Of a stretch of DNA of 64,000 nt, positions 7,522 to 15,665 are shown piece after piece. The DNA comes from Sneathiella marina (GTDB taxonomy: Bacteria > Pseudomonadota > Alphaproteobacteria > Sneathiellales > Sneathiellaceae), in the NCBI RefSeq assembly GCF_023746535.1, contig NZ_CP098747.1, forward strand, positions 1,944,501-2,008,500. The letters are read 5' to 3'. Numbering within the stretch: the stretch's first letter is position 1; each line of letters begins with the position of its first letter. The notes beneath the pieces were generated by a model that saw only the letters and a list, made by a program, of their open reading frames with translations, was not told the origin of the DNA and did no database searches. Made by a program: the position numbers and the translations under genes.

Positions 7522-9609
7522 ATGGAACAGACACCCATTCTGGAATGCCGCAATCTTTGTATCTCCTATGATACACGCGGCGGTGAAATCCCGGCGGTTA
7601 TTGATTTCAACCTGACAGTCATGCCCGGGCAGGGCGTTGGTATTGTGGGGGAGAGTGGCTGCGGTAAATCTACCGTGGCCCTCGCCATCATGCAGTATCT
7701 GGGCTCCAACGGCTATATCAAGAGCGGAGAGATCTTCTTCCATGGCCGCGACATGCGGACCATGTCGGAAGAGGAACTGCGGGCACTCAGAGGCTCCAAG
7801 ATCGCCATGATCTACCAGGAGCCCATGGCCTCCCTCAATCCATCCATGAAAATCGGCGACCAGCTGGCGGAAGTGCCGCTGTTCCATGAGGATGTGAGCC
7901 GCAACGAGGCCTTGAAACGGGCGCAGGATCTGCTTGAAGCGGTGAAGCTGCCCGATCCCCCGCGGATCATGGACAGCTATCCCCACCAGATTTCCGGCGG
8001 TCAGCAACAGCGTGTGGTCATTGCCATGGCGTTGTTGTCAAAACCGGATCTTCTGCTGTTGGACGAGCCAACAACCGCCCTCGATGTGACGGTGGAACGG
8101 GGCATTGTCGAGCTGGTGAAGGAAATCTCCGCCGAATTTGGCACGGCGATGATTTATATTTCCCATAACCTGGGGCTGATCCTCGATACCTGCGACCGGG
8201 TGACGGTGATGTATTCGGGCGAGGCGGTGGAAGATGGCACGGTCGAAGAAGTGTTCGACGAAATGCGCCATCCCTATACCACGGGCCTGTTTGCCTCGAT
8301 CCCGCTGCCGGGAGCTGACAAGAACGAGCGGCCGCTTGTGCCGATTCCGGGCCAGTTACCGCTGCCCCATCAACGCCCGCAAGGCTGTTTCTTCGGGCCG
8401 CGCTGTGCGTTTTTCCGCGATGGGCCCTGTAATGGTGAAAAGGTCACCATGCGACCTGTCGAGGGAGAGGAACGGCATACGGTCCGCTGCGCCCGGTTTG
8501 AGGAGATTGACTGGGCGGAAGGGGATCATGAGGCCGTCACGGTGAAATCCGTGAAGTCCGGTAAAGTGGTGCTCGAAGTCAAGGAGATGAAAAAGCATTA
8601 CGAGATTACCGATAGCTCCATCATGTCCCTGATCCGGCGAACCCCGCCGAAAACCGTGAAAGCCAACGAGAATATCAACTTCAATGCCCGTGAGGCGGAG
8701 ACAGTGGCGATCGTGGGCGAAAGCGGCTGCGGTAAATCGACCTTCGCCAAGGTCCTGATGGGACTGGAAGAGGCGACGGAGGGGTCCGTTGTCCTCAATG
8801 GGGAGGATCTGGCCTATTTGCCGGTGCAAAAGCGTAAAGCCCGCACGGTCGGTCATCTGCAGATGGTTTTCCAGAACCCGTTTGATACCCTGAACCCGTC
8901 CCATTCCGTTGGCAGCCAGATTGCCCGGGTGATCCGCAAGTTCGATGTGGAAAGCGACCCGAAAAAGGTCCGCGACAAAGTCAATGACCTGCTCGACCTG
9001 GTCAAGCTGCCCCGCGATTTTGCCCATCGCCGGCCGCGTCAGTTGTCCGGTGGTCAGAAACAGCGGATCGGGATCGCCCGCGCCTTTGCCGGAAATCCGG
9101 CTGTGGTGGTGGCGGATGAGCCGGTCTCGGCGCTTGATGTGTCGGTGCAGGCCGCGGTGACCGGATTGCTCACGGAAATCCAGAATGACCTCAAATCCAC
9201 CTTGCTGTTTATCAGCCATGACCTCAGTGTCGTGCGCTATCTCAGTGATCGGGTGGTGGTCATGTATCTGGGGCATATCGTCGAGCAGGGGACGACGGAC
9301 GAGGTCTTCTCGCCGCCCTATCATCCGTACACGGAAGCCTTGCTATCGGCGGTTCCCATCGCCGATACCTCGGTGGAGCAAAAGCAGATTATCCTCAAAG
9401 GCGACATACCCTCGGCGGTCAACCCACCGCCGGGCTGTCCTTTCCAGACCCGCTGCCCGCGTAAAATCGGCAGCATTTGCGAGACCGATGACCCGCCGAT
9501 CAAGGATATGGGCAATGGCCATATGATCGGCTGCCATCTGGACGCGGATGTCTTCGCCGCCATGGAACCGGTCATCGTCATCCATAACGAGGACGAAAAG
9601 GCCAGCTAG
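7522..9609 (+). CDS. Fused double ATPase of dipeptide/oligopeptide ABC transporter (DppD-DppF type)
   Basis: Two complete ABC domains lie in one 695-residue chain. Domain 1 has Walker A GESGCGKS, signature SGGQQQR and Walker B LLLLDEP, then the oligopeptide-type C-terminal region with HPYTTGLFASIP and a Cys-containing GCFFGPRCAF motif. Domain 2 has GESGCGKS, SGGQKQR, VVVADEP, HPYTEALLSAVP and GCPFQTRCP. Each half resembles separate DppD or DppF, so this is a fusion that supplies both nucleotide sites of the importer. The Cys motifs may bind an iron-sulfur cluster, as proposed for some Opp ATPases. ATG 7522 follows GGAG; an adjacent in-frame GTG at 7519 is a minor alternative. Confidence 0.93.
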   Translation: MEQTPILECRNLCISYDTRGGEIPAVIDFNLTVMPGQGVGIVGESGCGKSTVALAIMQYLGSNGYIKSGEIFFHGRDMRTMSEEELRALRGSKIAMIYQEPMASLNPSMKIGDQLAEVPLFHEDVSRNEALKRAQDLLEAVKLPDPPRIMDSYPHQISGGQQQRVVIAMALLSKPDLLLLDEPTTALDVTVERGIVELVKEISAEFGTAMIYISHNLGLILDTCDRVTVMYSGEAVEDGTVEEVFDEMRHPYTTGLFASIPLPGADKNERPLVPIPGQLPLPHQRPQGCFFGPRCAFFRDGPCNGEKVTMRPVEGEERHTVRCARFEEIDWAEGDHEAVTVKSVKSGKVVLEVKEMKKHYEITDSSIMSLIRRTPPKTVKANENINFNAREAETVAIVGESGCGKSTFAKVLMGLEEATEGSVVLNGEDLAYLPVQKRKARTVGHLQMVFQNPFDTLNPSHSVGSQIARVIRKFDVESDPKKVRDKVNDLLDLVKLPRDFAHRRPRQLSGGQKQRIGIARAFAGNPAVVVADEPVSALDVSVQAAVTGLLTEIQNDLKSTLLFISHDLSVVRYLSDRVVVMYLGHIVEQGTTDEVFSPPYHPYTEALLSAVPIADTSVEQKQIILKGDIPSAVNPPPGCPFQTRCPRKIGSICETDDPPIKDMGNGHMIGCHLDADVFAAMEPVIVIHNEDEKAS

Positions 9610-9627
9610 GCGGATTTCAGCTTACAG

Positions 9628-9659
9628 AAAACGGCGCTTCCAGGGGCGCCGTTTTTTTT
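9628..9659 (+). terminator. Intrinsic terminator of the peptide ABC operon
   Basis: A 10-bp stem AAAACGGCGC / GCGCCGTTTT (9628-9637 with 9646-9655), an 8-base loop and a run of eight T lie directly after the fused ATPase gene. Confidence 0.88.
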
Positions 9660-9769
9660 GTGAAATATTGCGGTTGGAAATTCGTCTGTTTCGGCTTATT
9701 CTTCAATTAGTTATGCTACTTCTTAAAACCAGAGGGTGATCCACCCGTGACGTGAAAGGGACCTGCACC

Positions 9770-10177
9770 ATGACCCCCGAGGAACAAGCCGTCCAGACTG
9801 CCAACGACAATTTCTATCAGGCGACCAATGACATGTTCAAAGGCGACCTGAGTTTAATGACGAAAGTCTGGTCGCATGAAGATGATGTGATCTATATGAG
9901 CCCGGACGGGAAATATCTGACAGGCTGGGATCAGGTGCTGGCCGATTGGCAGACGCAGGCCGATATGAAGCTGGGCGGGACGTTGCGCACGACCCAGTCA
10001 CGGATCAATGTTGGCAAAGGCTATGCTTTTACCCATAGTGTAGAGGTCGGCGAGAACGAGGTTGACGGCAGCAAGGTCAAGGTGTCCATTCGCGCGACAA
10101 AGATCTTTCGCAAACAGAAGGATGGCTGGAAACTGATCAGCCTGCATACGGATTTACTGCCCTTTTTGCGAGATTGA
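9770..10177 (+). CDS. NTF2/SnoaL-like (DUF4440-type) protein
   Basis: The product is 135 residues when started at ATG 9770, which has GAAAGGG upstream; a GTG 18 bases earlier is in frame but overlaps that ribosome site. The sequence has the NTF2-like pattern of an N-terminal helix (QTANDNFYQATNDMFKGD), a conserved MTKVWSHEDDVIYMSPDG segment, a GWDQVLADW helix and C-terminal strands ending in DGWKLISLHTDLLP. This fits the family of small single-domain proteins similar to ketosteroid isomerase. Members may be enzymes or binding proteins; no catalytic role can be assigned. It begins a small + strand group with the lactonase. Confidence 0.8.
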   Translation: MTPEEQAVQTANDNFYQATNDMFKGDLSLMTKVWSHEDDVIYMSPDGKYLTGWDQVLADWQTQADMKLGGTLRTTQSRINVGKGYAFTHSVEVGENEVDGSKVKVSIRATKIFRKQKDGWKLISLHTDLLPFLRD

Positions 10178-10225
10178 GAACAGCGGCAGACCGTCTAATC
10201 TTTTCGCGAAATCAGGAACGCCATC

Positions 10226-11137
10226 ATGATGACAGACAGATATGAAATCCGTGATAAACGATTCGCCCGCAGCATCAAGCTGGACGAACCCATCGATCAG
10301 CTCTGGACCGGCGGTCGCTGGACAGAGGGGCCAGTCTGGTCCGCCGCCTATCGCTCGCTGCTCTGGAGTGATATCCCCAATGACCGCCGTCTCCGCTGGG
10401 ACGAGGTGACCGGCGCCGTCGGCGAATTTCAAAGCGGGCTCGGGTGCTATGTCAACGGCGCGACCCTGGATCTGGAAGGACGGATCATCGCCTGTGAGCA
10501 GGGCAGCCGGTCGGTTACCCGGCGCGAGCATGATGGATCGAGCACGACCCTGGTCAGCCATTATCAGGATAAGCGCCTTAACAGTCCCAATGATGTTGTG
10601 GTCAAATCCGATGGCAGTATCTGGTTCACCGATCCGGCCTATGGCATCGAAAGCGATTATGAAGGGTTTGAAGCGGCGGCGGAGCAAGACGGGGAGCATG
10701 TTTACCGGCTCGACCCCAAGGATGGCAGCTGCAGGCGTGTGGCCGATGATTTTACCTGCCCCAACGGCCTGGCCTTCTCGCTGGATGAAAGTCTGCTCTA
10801 TATCGCCGATTCCGGCGGTGGGCGCTATCCCAGCGGCGAGCATCATATCCGTGTCTTCAAGGTGGGGGCCGATGGCAGCCTGTCCGGCGGCGAGGTTTTT
10901 GCCGAATGCGAGAACGGCTTCTTCGACGGGTTCCGACTGGATAATCAGGGGCGCATCTGGACCAGTGCCCGCGACGGCATCCATTGCTATCTCCCCGATG
11001 GTACACTGATCGGCAAGATTTTTATCCCCGAGGAAGTCTCCAATCTCTGCTTTGGCGGGGCGAAGCGCAACCGGATGTTTATCACCGCCTCGACCAGTGT
11101 CTATACGGTATTGCTGGCCTCCTCGGGACTGAAATAG
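10226..11137 (+). CDS. SMP-30/gluconolactonase-like protein
   Basis: This 303-residue six-bladed beta-propeller of the SMP-30/gluconolactonase/LRE family has its metal-site motifs in the expected order: Glu in RWTEGPVW, Asn in NSPNDVVV followed by IWFTDPAYG, Asn in CPNGLAFS and Asp in LLYIADSG. These enzymes use a divalent metal to hydrolyse sugar lactones or other lactones. The protein lacks a signal peptide, so it is probably cytoplasmic. It is flanked by two NTF2-like genes on the same strand, which suggests a small shared catabolic role that cannot be defined further. Confidence 0.9.
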   Translation: MMTDRYEIRDKRFARSIKLDEPIDQLWTGGRWTEGPVWSAAYRSLLWSDIPNDRRLRWDEVTGAVGEFQSGLGCYVNGATLDLEGRIIACEQGSRSVTRREHDGSSTTLVSHYQDKRLNSPNDVVVKSDGSIWFTDPAYGIESDYEGFEAAAEQDGEHVYRLDPKDGSCRRVADDFTCPNGLAFSLDESLLYIADSGGGRYPSGEHHIRVFKVGADGSLSGGEVFAECENGFFDGFRLDNQGRIWTSARDGIHCYLPDGTLIGKIFIPEEVSNLCFGGAKRNRMFITASTSVYTVLLASSGLK

Positions 11138-11147
11138 GGAGGGCAGG

Positions 11148-11912
11148 ATGACACTTGCGAAAAAAGACCAGATAAAGGCGCTGCTGAAAAGCATTGAAAC
11201 CGGTGACCCGGAGCCCAGTGCTGTTGTTGATGAGGCGCGATATATCCAGCATAACCCGCAAACGCAAGAGGGAAGCGAAGGGCTGGCAGCCCTGTTCAAG
11301 CGGTTATCGAAAACCTCCCCGCGGGTGAATATTGTCCGGGCGTTCGAGGATGGCGAGTTTGTCTTTGCCCATACGGAATATGATTTCGCCAGCCGGAAAA
11401 TCGGTTTTGAGGTCTTCCGCTTCGAGGCGGGCCGCGCTGTCGAGCATTGGGACAATATCCAGGAACGCCTCGGCCCCAACGCCGCCGGTCACAGCATGGT
11501 GGACGGCCCGACAGAAGCCACCGATCTCGATCTGACGGAGGTCAATCGCCAGCTGGTTCGATCCTTTGTAGAAACCGTGCTTGTGAAAAAACAGGTCAAT
11601 CGTTTGACTGATTTCCTGGAGGCGGAGGAGTTCATCGATCATACTCCCCAGGGCGGTGAGGGCGCCGCCCATCTTCGATCCGCATTGGAAGCGGAGATTG
11701 ATGGGAGCAAGGCCCTCGATTATCAGCGCATTCACCGGGTTCTGGCCGAGGGGAGTTTCGTCCTCAGCGTCTGTGAGGGACAAAAAGCCGGCCTGCATTC
11801 TGCGTTCTATGATCTGTTCCGGGTGGCGGGCGGCAAACTGGCGGAGCATTGGGACACCACCGAAAAAATCGCGCCGGTCAGCGAGTGGAAAAACCAGAAC
11901 GGGAAATTTTAA
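11148..11912 (+). CDS. Tandem SnoaL-like protein (two NTF2-type domains)
   Basis: The 254-residue protein contains two similar SnoaL-like domains, about residues 5-110 and 130-245. Each ends in a matching motif: GRAVEHWDNIQERLGP in the first and GGKLAEHWDTTEKIAP in the second. Each also has an N-terminal His-Asn/Asp pair, YIQHNPQ and FIDHTPQ. The repeated HNP/HTP and EHWD signatures suggest an aldol-type or lyase-like active site of the SnoaL-like aldol-condensation group. It lies 10 bases after the lactonase gene, so the two are probably co-transcribed. A hairpin terminator follows. Confidence 0.82.
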   Translation: MTLAKKDQIKALLKSIETGDPEPSAVVDEARYIQHNPQTQEGSEGLAALFKRLSKTSPRVNIVRAFEDGEFVFAHTEYDFASRKIGFEVFRFEAGRAVEHWDNIQERLGPNAAGHSMVDGPTEATDLDLTEVNRQLVRSFVETVLVKKQVNRLTDFLEAEEFIDHTPQGGEGAAHLRSALEAEIDGSKALDYQRIHRVLAEGSFVLSVCEGQKAGLHSAFYDLFRVAGGKLAEHWDTTEKIAPVSEWKNQNGKF

Positions 11913-11937
11913 CGGCTGCCGTTCCCCGTCGATGCCT

Positions 11938-11970
11938 AAGACACCATCACCGCCGGCGATGGTGTCTTTT
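11938..11970 (+). terminator. Intrinsic terminator
   Basis: An 11-bp stem AAGACACCATC / GATGGTGTCTT (11938-11948 with 11958-11968), a 9-base GC-rich loop and a short T run close the NTF2-lactonase transcript. It may also stop the convergent minus-strand gene. Confidence 0.8.
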
Positions 11971-12012
11971 CAGGCCCGTCTCGTTTGACCGGCAAGAACG
12001 AGCAGACGGACG

Positions 12013-13398
12013 TTACTGGTTTTTCTTTGTTGTCGGGTCCGTTTCGATCAGTTCGTCGAGATCCCCATCCGGTTCGTCGCCTTTCTCATCGAGGTCGGGA
12101 TCCTCGGGTGTCGCTATGACGATCCTCAGGTCCTCTTGGGATTCCGGCGCGGTCTCTTTATGGTCCGGAACATCCGTTAAGTCTGTCGTATCAAGGCGTA
12201 TATCTGTCTGGCCTCGCCAATATCGCGTGACGATATCCAGGGAGCTTGTGCGGTTTCTCAGTCGCTCAAATAGTCCCGCATCCCCGGATTTCAGCTTCTG
12301 CTTCTCCGCTTCGGTCATGATTTCCTTCAGCAGCGGCCCATAGGTTTTCCAGCTTGCATAATCCATTTGCGGCAACATGAATTCAAGGATGACATTCAGG
12401 GCAAATGGATATAATTCCTCTTTTTTCCCCTCTACAGCTACCATTTCTCCATAGCCCAGGCCAATGGACTCAGCGATATCATTGACATGATGTGCGATCG
12501 AGAAAAGCACATCGAATGTCTTGCCGTCGATCACGTCTTTATGTCGCGCCAAGACCCCGTCCGTGAAGGTTTTCAGGGCTTTTACATTTTTATGGGATGG
12601 GTTTTTGATCTTCTTGTCGTAGTCGGTGAAAAAAACCAACGTCATCATGCCGCAGCCGAGGAGGAAGGGGAGAAAGAGGCCGGAGGTCATCAGGGCCATC
12701 TTGATGTTCTTTTCAATCACCGACTTGCCCAACCCGAAGACGAAGAACACCGCCATGCTCAAAGCAAAAAACACAATAAACACAATGACAAGGACCTGCG
12801 GGGTAACACCCGCCATTGACAGATAGGTGTTTTCCGGATTGCCGGACAAAAAACTGAGGGTTTGCGCCAAGCTGTACCGGGTGCGCCCCAGCCGGGCGCC
12901 AACACTTGTGTCGTTTAATATTCCCTTGCAGATTTTCGCCAGCGGGTATTTCCCGGTCATGCCCGGTCCGCGCAGGTTCTCATCAACCACGGACAGGCAG
13001 AAAGTCTTATATTGATTGCGGGACGGCTTATCCTTGAAGGTATCGGCTGCCAGGGCGGCAAAACCCAGATCTTCGGTTAAATTCGGATGAGTGGCATAAT
13101 GATGAGATTTCCAAAGCTCTGCAATCGTGCTGTTCAAGGTCTTGATATTTTTCTCATCGATGGTGTTGTACAGCTTTTCGAAGAGACCTCTACCGATCGC
13201 CAATGACATATTGCTGTTGAGGGCACGCTTGTAGTTTTTTACGTTCCCCGCCCAATCCCGGAAGAAATCACCGGACAGTTTCACGGGCTGGTAGTCGGTA
13301 CAGAGTTCGTTAAATATCTCCGTATAATGGAATAAAATAAAGTGATAAAGAAAAGGATACTGGTTTTTAAATTCACTAATGTCAATTGTACTTGGCAT
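12013..13398 (-). CDS. Unknown protein with two central membrane helices and acidic tail
   Basis: I do not recognise this 461-residue protein. ATG 13398 is chosen because AGGAGA lies a few bases before it; an in-frame start 24 bases upstream lacks a site. A mainly helical N-terminal region (about 1-200) precedes two adjacent hydrophobic segments (QVLVIVFIVFFALSMAVFFV and MALMTSGLFLPFLLGCGMMT). A soluble helical domain with an HH pair in SIAHHVNDIAESIG follows, then an Asp/Glu-rich, probably disordered tail of about 60 residues. Both long domains would face the same side of the membrane. Codon use looks like that of the neighbours. No operon partner is obvious. Confidence 0.7.
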   Translation of the reverse strand: MPSTIDISEFKNQYPFLYHFILFHYTEIFNELCTDYQPVKLSGDFFRDWAGNVKNYKRALNSNMSLAIGRGLFEKLYNTIDEKNIKTLNSTIAELWKSHHYATHPNLTEDLGFAALAADTFKDKPSRNQYKTFCLSVVDENLRGPGMTGKYPLAKICKGILNDTSVGARLGRTRYSLAQTLSFLSGNPENTYLSMAGVTPQVLVIVFIVFFALSMAVFFVFGLGKSVIEKNIKMALMTSGLFLPFLLGCGMMTLVFFTDYDKKIKNPSHKNVKALKTFTDGVLARHKDVIDGKTFDVLFSIAHHVNDIAESIGLGYGEMVAVEGKKEELYPFALNVILEFMLPQMDYASWKTYGPLLKEIMTEAEKQKLKSGDAGLFERLRNRTSSLDIVTRYWRGQTDIRLDTTDLTDVPDHKETAPESQEDLRIVIATPEDPDLDEKGDEPDGDLDELIETDPTTKKNQ

Positions 13399-13540
13399 AG
13401 CTTTCTCCTGTGTGGATATCACTTAGCCGGACGTAGCAAATACTTTTTTGTGATAGTAAATAAATATAGAAATGGAAATTTTACTTGGGTAAATACATAT
13501 GCGAGGGATTGGAGGAGGACGGGGCCGCGATGCCGGGGTG

Positions 13541-14290
13541 TCAGGCTATCAGCCGCCAGAAAAACACCGCACTCATGGAAAAGCCGACAAGCGCGACGAT
13601 GCCGCGGATGACCGGGGCGGGCAGGGCGCGGGAAATGGGCGCTCCGGCATACCCGCCGAGGGTCGAGGCCACCATCATGATCGCCGCCTGATACCATTCG
13701 ACCAGTCCGCCAAGGGCGAAGATGGCGACGGAAATGGCCGACAGCGCGAAGGAAAGGCCGTTTTTGAGCCCGTTCATCTGCAGAATATCCTTCAGCCCCC
13801 AGAGTGAAAACAGGGCCAGCAGGACAATCCCCAAACCGCCGTTGAAATAGCCGCCATAGATACTGACAAGAAACAGCCCCATCGCGCCAAACGGCGTCAC
13901 ATCCCGGCTTACTTTGGCCGCCAGGGCCCGTATTTTTGCGCCATACAGAAAGGCCAGGGTCGCACCCAGCAGCAAAAAGGGCACCACAGCGGAGAAGGCC
14001 TTGTCCGAGGAGATGATCAGCAGCAGCGACCCGACCAGCCCGCCGCCCAAGGTAATAACCGTCAGCCGGACAAGCTGTCTGCGGTCGAATTTCTTAAGCT
14101 CCCGACGAAATCCCACGGCACCGCCCAGATACCCCGGAAACACGGCAACGGCGCTTGTCGCATTGGCGACGACGGGCGGCAGGCCGGTAAAGACCAGAAT
14201 GGGGAAGGTCAGAAAGGTGCCCCCGCCGGCAATGGTATTGAGGACACCAGCGCCAAAGGCCGCCAGTATAATAAGCAATATATCCAGCAT
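13541..14290 (-). CDS. TauE/SafE (TSUP) family membrane permease
   Basis: The 249-residue polytopic membrane protein shows the TSUP signature near its N-terminus (AFGAGVLNTIAGGGTFLTFPILVFTGLPPVVANATSAVAVFPGYLGG) and a repeated half with YGGYFNGGLGIVLLALFSLWG. About seven to eight helices are visible. Family members are proposed exporters of sulfite, sulfoacetate or other small sulfur-containing or organic anions. The substrate is not predictable here. It lies on the minus strand downstream of the thioesterase, separated by about 115 bases. Confidence 0.9.
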   Translation of the reverse strand: MLDILLIILAAFGAGVLNTIAGGGTFLTFPILVFTGLPPVVANATSAVAVFPGYLGGAVGFRRELKKFDRRQLVRLTVITLGGGLVGSLLLIISSDKAFSAVVPFLLLGATLAFLYGAKIRALAAKVSRDVTPFGAMGLFLVSIYGGYFNGGLGIVLLALFSLWGLKDILQMNGLKNGLSFALSAISVAIFALGGLVEWYQAAIMMVASTLGGYAGAPISRALPAPVIRGIVALVGFSMSAVFFWRLIA

Positions 14291-14407
14291 GAAGGACGAT
14301 AATTCTTTGGTTGTGGGCTGCGCACCGGTCTTGTAGCAGCCTTGCGCGCTAAACTAAACAGTTAATTACCGGCTGTCGGTCAGGCCGGGAAATCTGCAGC
14401 CCGTCTG

Positions 14408-14875
14408 TTAATGGTTTCGCACATATCCGCCTGTGCTATGTTCCTGCAGGGGGTCGGCTTCCAGGCTCGCCCGCACGGAAGCGGGAATAAGGATGGTTTT
14501 ACGGTCAACAGGCGAAAAGAATACATTAACGCTTTCAGATGTGGCGACGCACTCCTCCCCAAGGAAACATCCATATCCCGTGGTGATGGATTTTGTCCCC
14601 AGCTTGACGACCCGTGTCCCCACATCCACCGTATTGGGGTAAAACATTTCCTTCACATAATCGATCACCACGCGGGCCAGGATAAAATCGATCCCGGCTT
14701 TCTCGTCAGGATGGAGCAACCCGCCCAGAAACATGGTGCGGGCCGCCTCGAAATACGCCGCATAGGCGACATTATTCACATGCTGCAGGGGATCCTGATC
14801 GGAGTAGCGAACCGTGACCGGGGTCCAGTGCCGGAAGCTGTCCCGGTTGGTTAAATCAACTGCATCACTCATCAT
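14408..14875 (-). CDS. Acyl-CoA thioesterase, 4-hydroxybenzoyl-CoA thioesterase-like hotdog
   Basis: The 155-residue single hotdog domain carries the signature VRYSDQDPLQHVNNVAYAAYFEAART, in which the Asp before PLQHVNN is the usual catalytic residue of YbgC/FcbB-type thioesterases. The rest (VIDYVKEMFYPNTVDVGTRVVKLGTKS) fits the family. It hydrolyses an acyl-CoA to the free acid and CoA; chain preference is unknown. Its ATG overlaps the stop of the upstream XRE regulator gene by four bases (ATGA), so the two are translationally coupled. Confidence 0.9.
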   Translation of the reverse strand: MMSDAVDLTNRDSFRHWTPVTVRYSDQDPLQHVNNVAYAAYFEAARTMFLGGLLHPDEKAGIDFILARVVIDYVKEMFYPNTVDVGTRVVKLGTKSITTGYGCFLGEECVATSESVNVFFSPVDRKTILIPASVRASLEADPLQEHSTGGYVRNH

Positions 14876-15309
14876 ATCACCTGTTCCAACTCGCTCATAT
14901 CGATCTCATCTTGCAAGCGGCTGACGTCCCCTTGCAGCTCCAGGATCAAGGCGGCGCTTTGCTGATGCAAGGACAGCAGCCTCTCCATCTTGGTCGCCAG
15001 GGTCAGGGTTTCCGCACAGGGTGCGGCAGCGGAGATTTGCGCCGTCTCCTCTCCCGTCATCAGCCACATAACGGGAACCCCCAGCAGCCCGGACAAGGTG
15101 ACAAACTTGTTGCCGCGAGGCTCGGACCGGTCGGTCTCCCAGTTTTTAAGGGTTTTCGCCATGACCCCCAGACGTGTGGCCAGCTGGCCGTGGCTAAGCC
15201 CGCGCGCCTCCCGGGCCAGGGCAATGCGCCCGCCCATGGTCGGATCTGAAATGCCCTTCCCAGGCGTATGGATGAACGGCGTGGTCGGGATAACGTCAGA
15301 AATTGACAA
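14872..15309 (-). CDS. XRE-family helix-turn-helix regulator
   Basis: The 145-residue protein has an HTH_3/XRE domain at about residues 25-85 (MGGRIALAREARGLSHGQLATRLGVMAKTLKNWETDRSEP), then a hydrophobic helix (LSGLLGVPVMWLMTGEE) and a C-terminal coiled coil (MERLLSLHQQSAALILELQGDVSRLQDEID). Similar alphaproteobacterial proteins are small multimeric repressors. It is coupled to the thioesterase gene by a four-base overlap, and may control this pair or a neighbour. Two TAAGGCCTA motifs upstream are candidate binding sites. Confidence 0.87.
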   Translation of the reverse strand: MSISDVIPTTPFIHTPGKGISDPTMGGRIALAREARGLSHGQLATRLGVMAKTLKNWETDRSEPRGNKFVTLSGLLGVPVMWLMTGEETAQISAAAPCAETLTLATKMERLLSLHQQSAALILELQGDVSRLQDEIDMSELEQVI

Positions 15310-15665
15310 AATGAACTCTCCAATTTATCGGCACATAAAAGCCGACATCCCGCACCGGGAACGTGACGTCACCGGACCGCATTGATTTGGCTTGCATATT
15401 GGTTGTAGCGAATTGATAAGGCCTAGTTTCTATATCCCCAACCTTTCCCTGTCAAATTTTAAGGCCTAACGCATATTTCTGGTGGGCGGATTGCAGGGCG
15501 CCCAATAGGGTGCTGCGGGAAAAGGTTTTGCGGGATGATGTCCAAGGTAAAATCTCTGATTTTCAAAGTACAGATAACTATAAGCCAGAGAAAGCTAAAT
15601 ATATCACAGTAATTAATTTTATTCGTTGTTTAATTGTAAGAAAAATTTTAACAAAAGGATAAAAT
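15310..15665. other. Divergent intergenic region with paired TAAGGCCTA motif
   Basis: This 356-base gap separates the XRE gene and the 519-residue membrane protein gene. The identical nonamer TAAGGCCTA occurs at 15417-15425 and 15460-15468, 43 bases apart, which is about four helical turns. The right half (15560-15665) is very AT-rich and leads to AAAGGA just before the ATG at 15666. No gene is seen inside. Confidence 0.45.

Noticed and set aside
8356-9324. Open frame of 322 codons opposite the fused ABC ATPase
   Set aside because: It is a His/Asp-rich antisense translation of ABC motifs, with no family resemblance.
10154-11479. Open frame of 441 codons opposite the lactonase and SnoaL genes
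   Set aside because: It spans two convincing + strand genes and their junction and lacks a recognisable domain.
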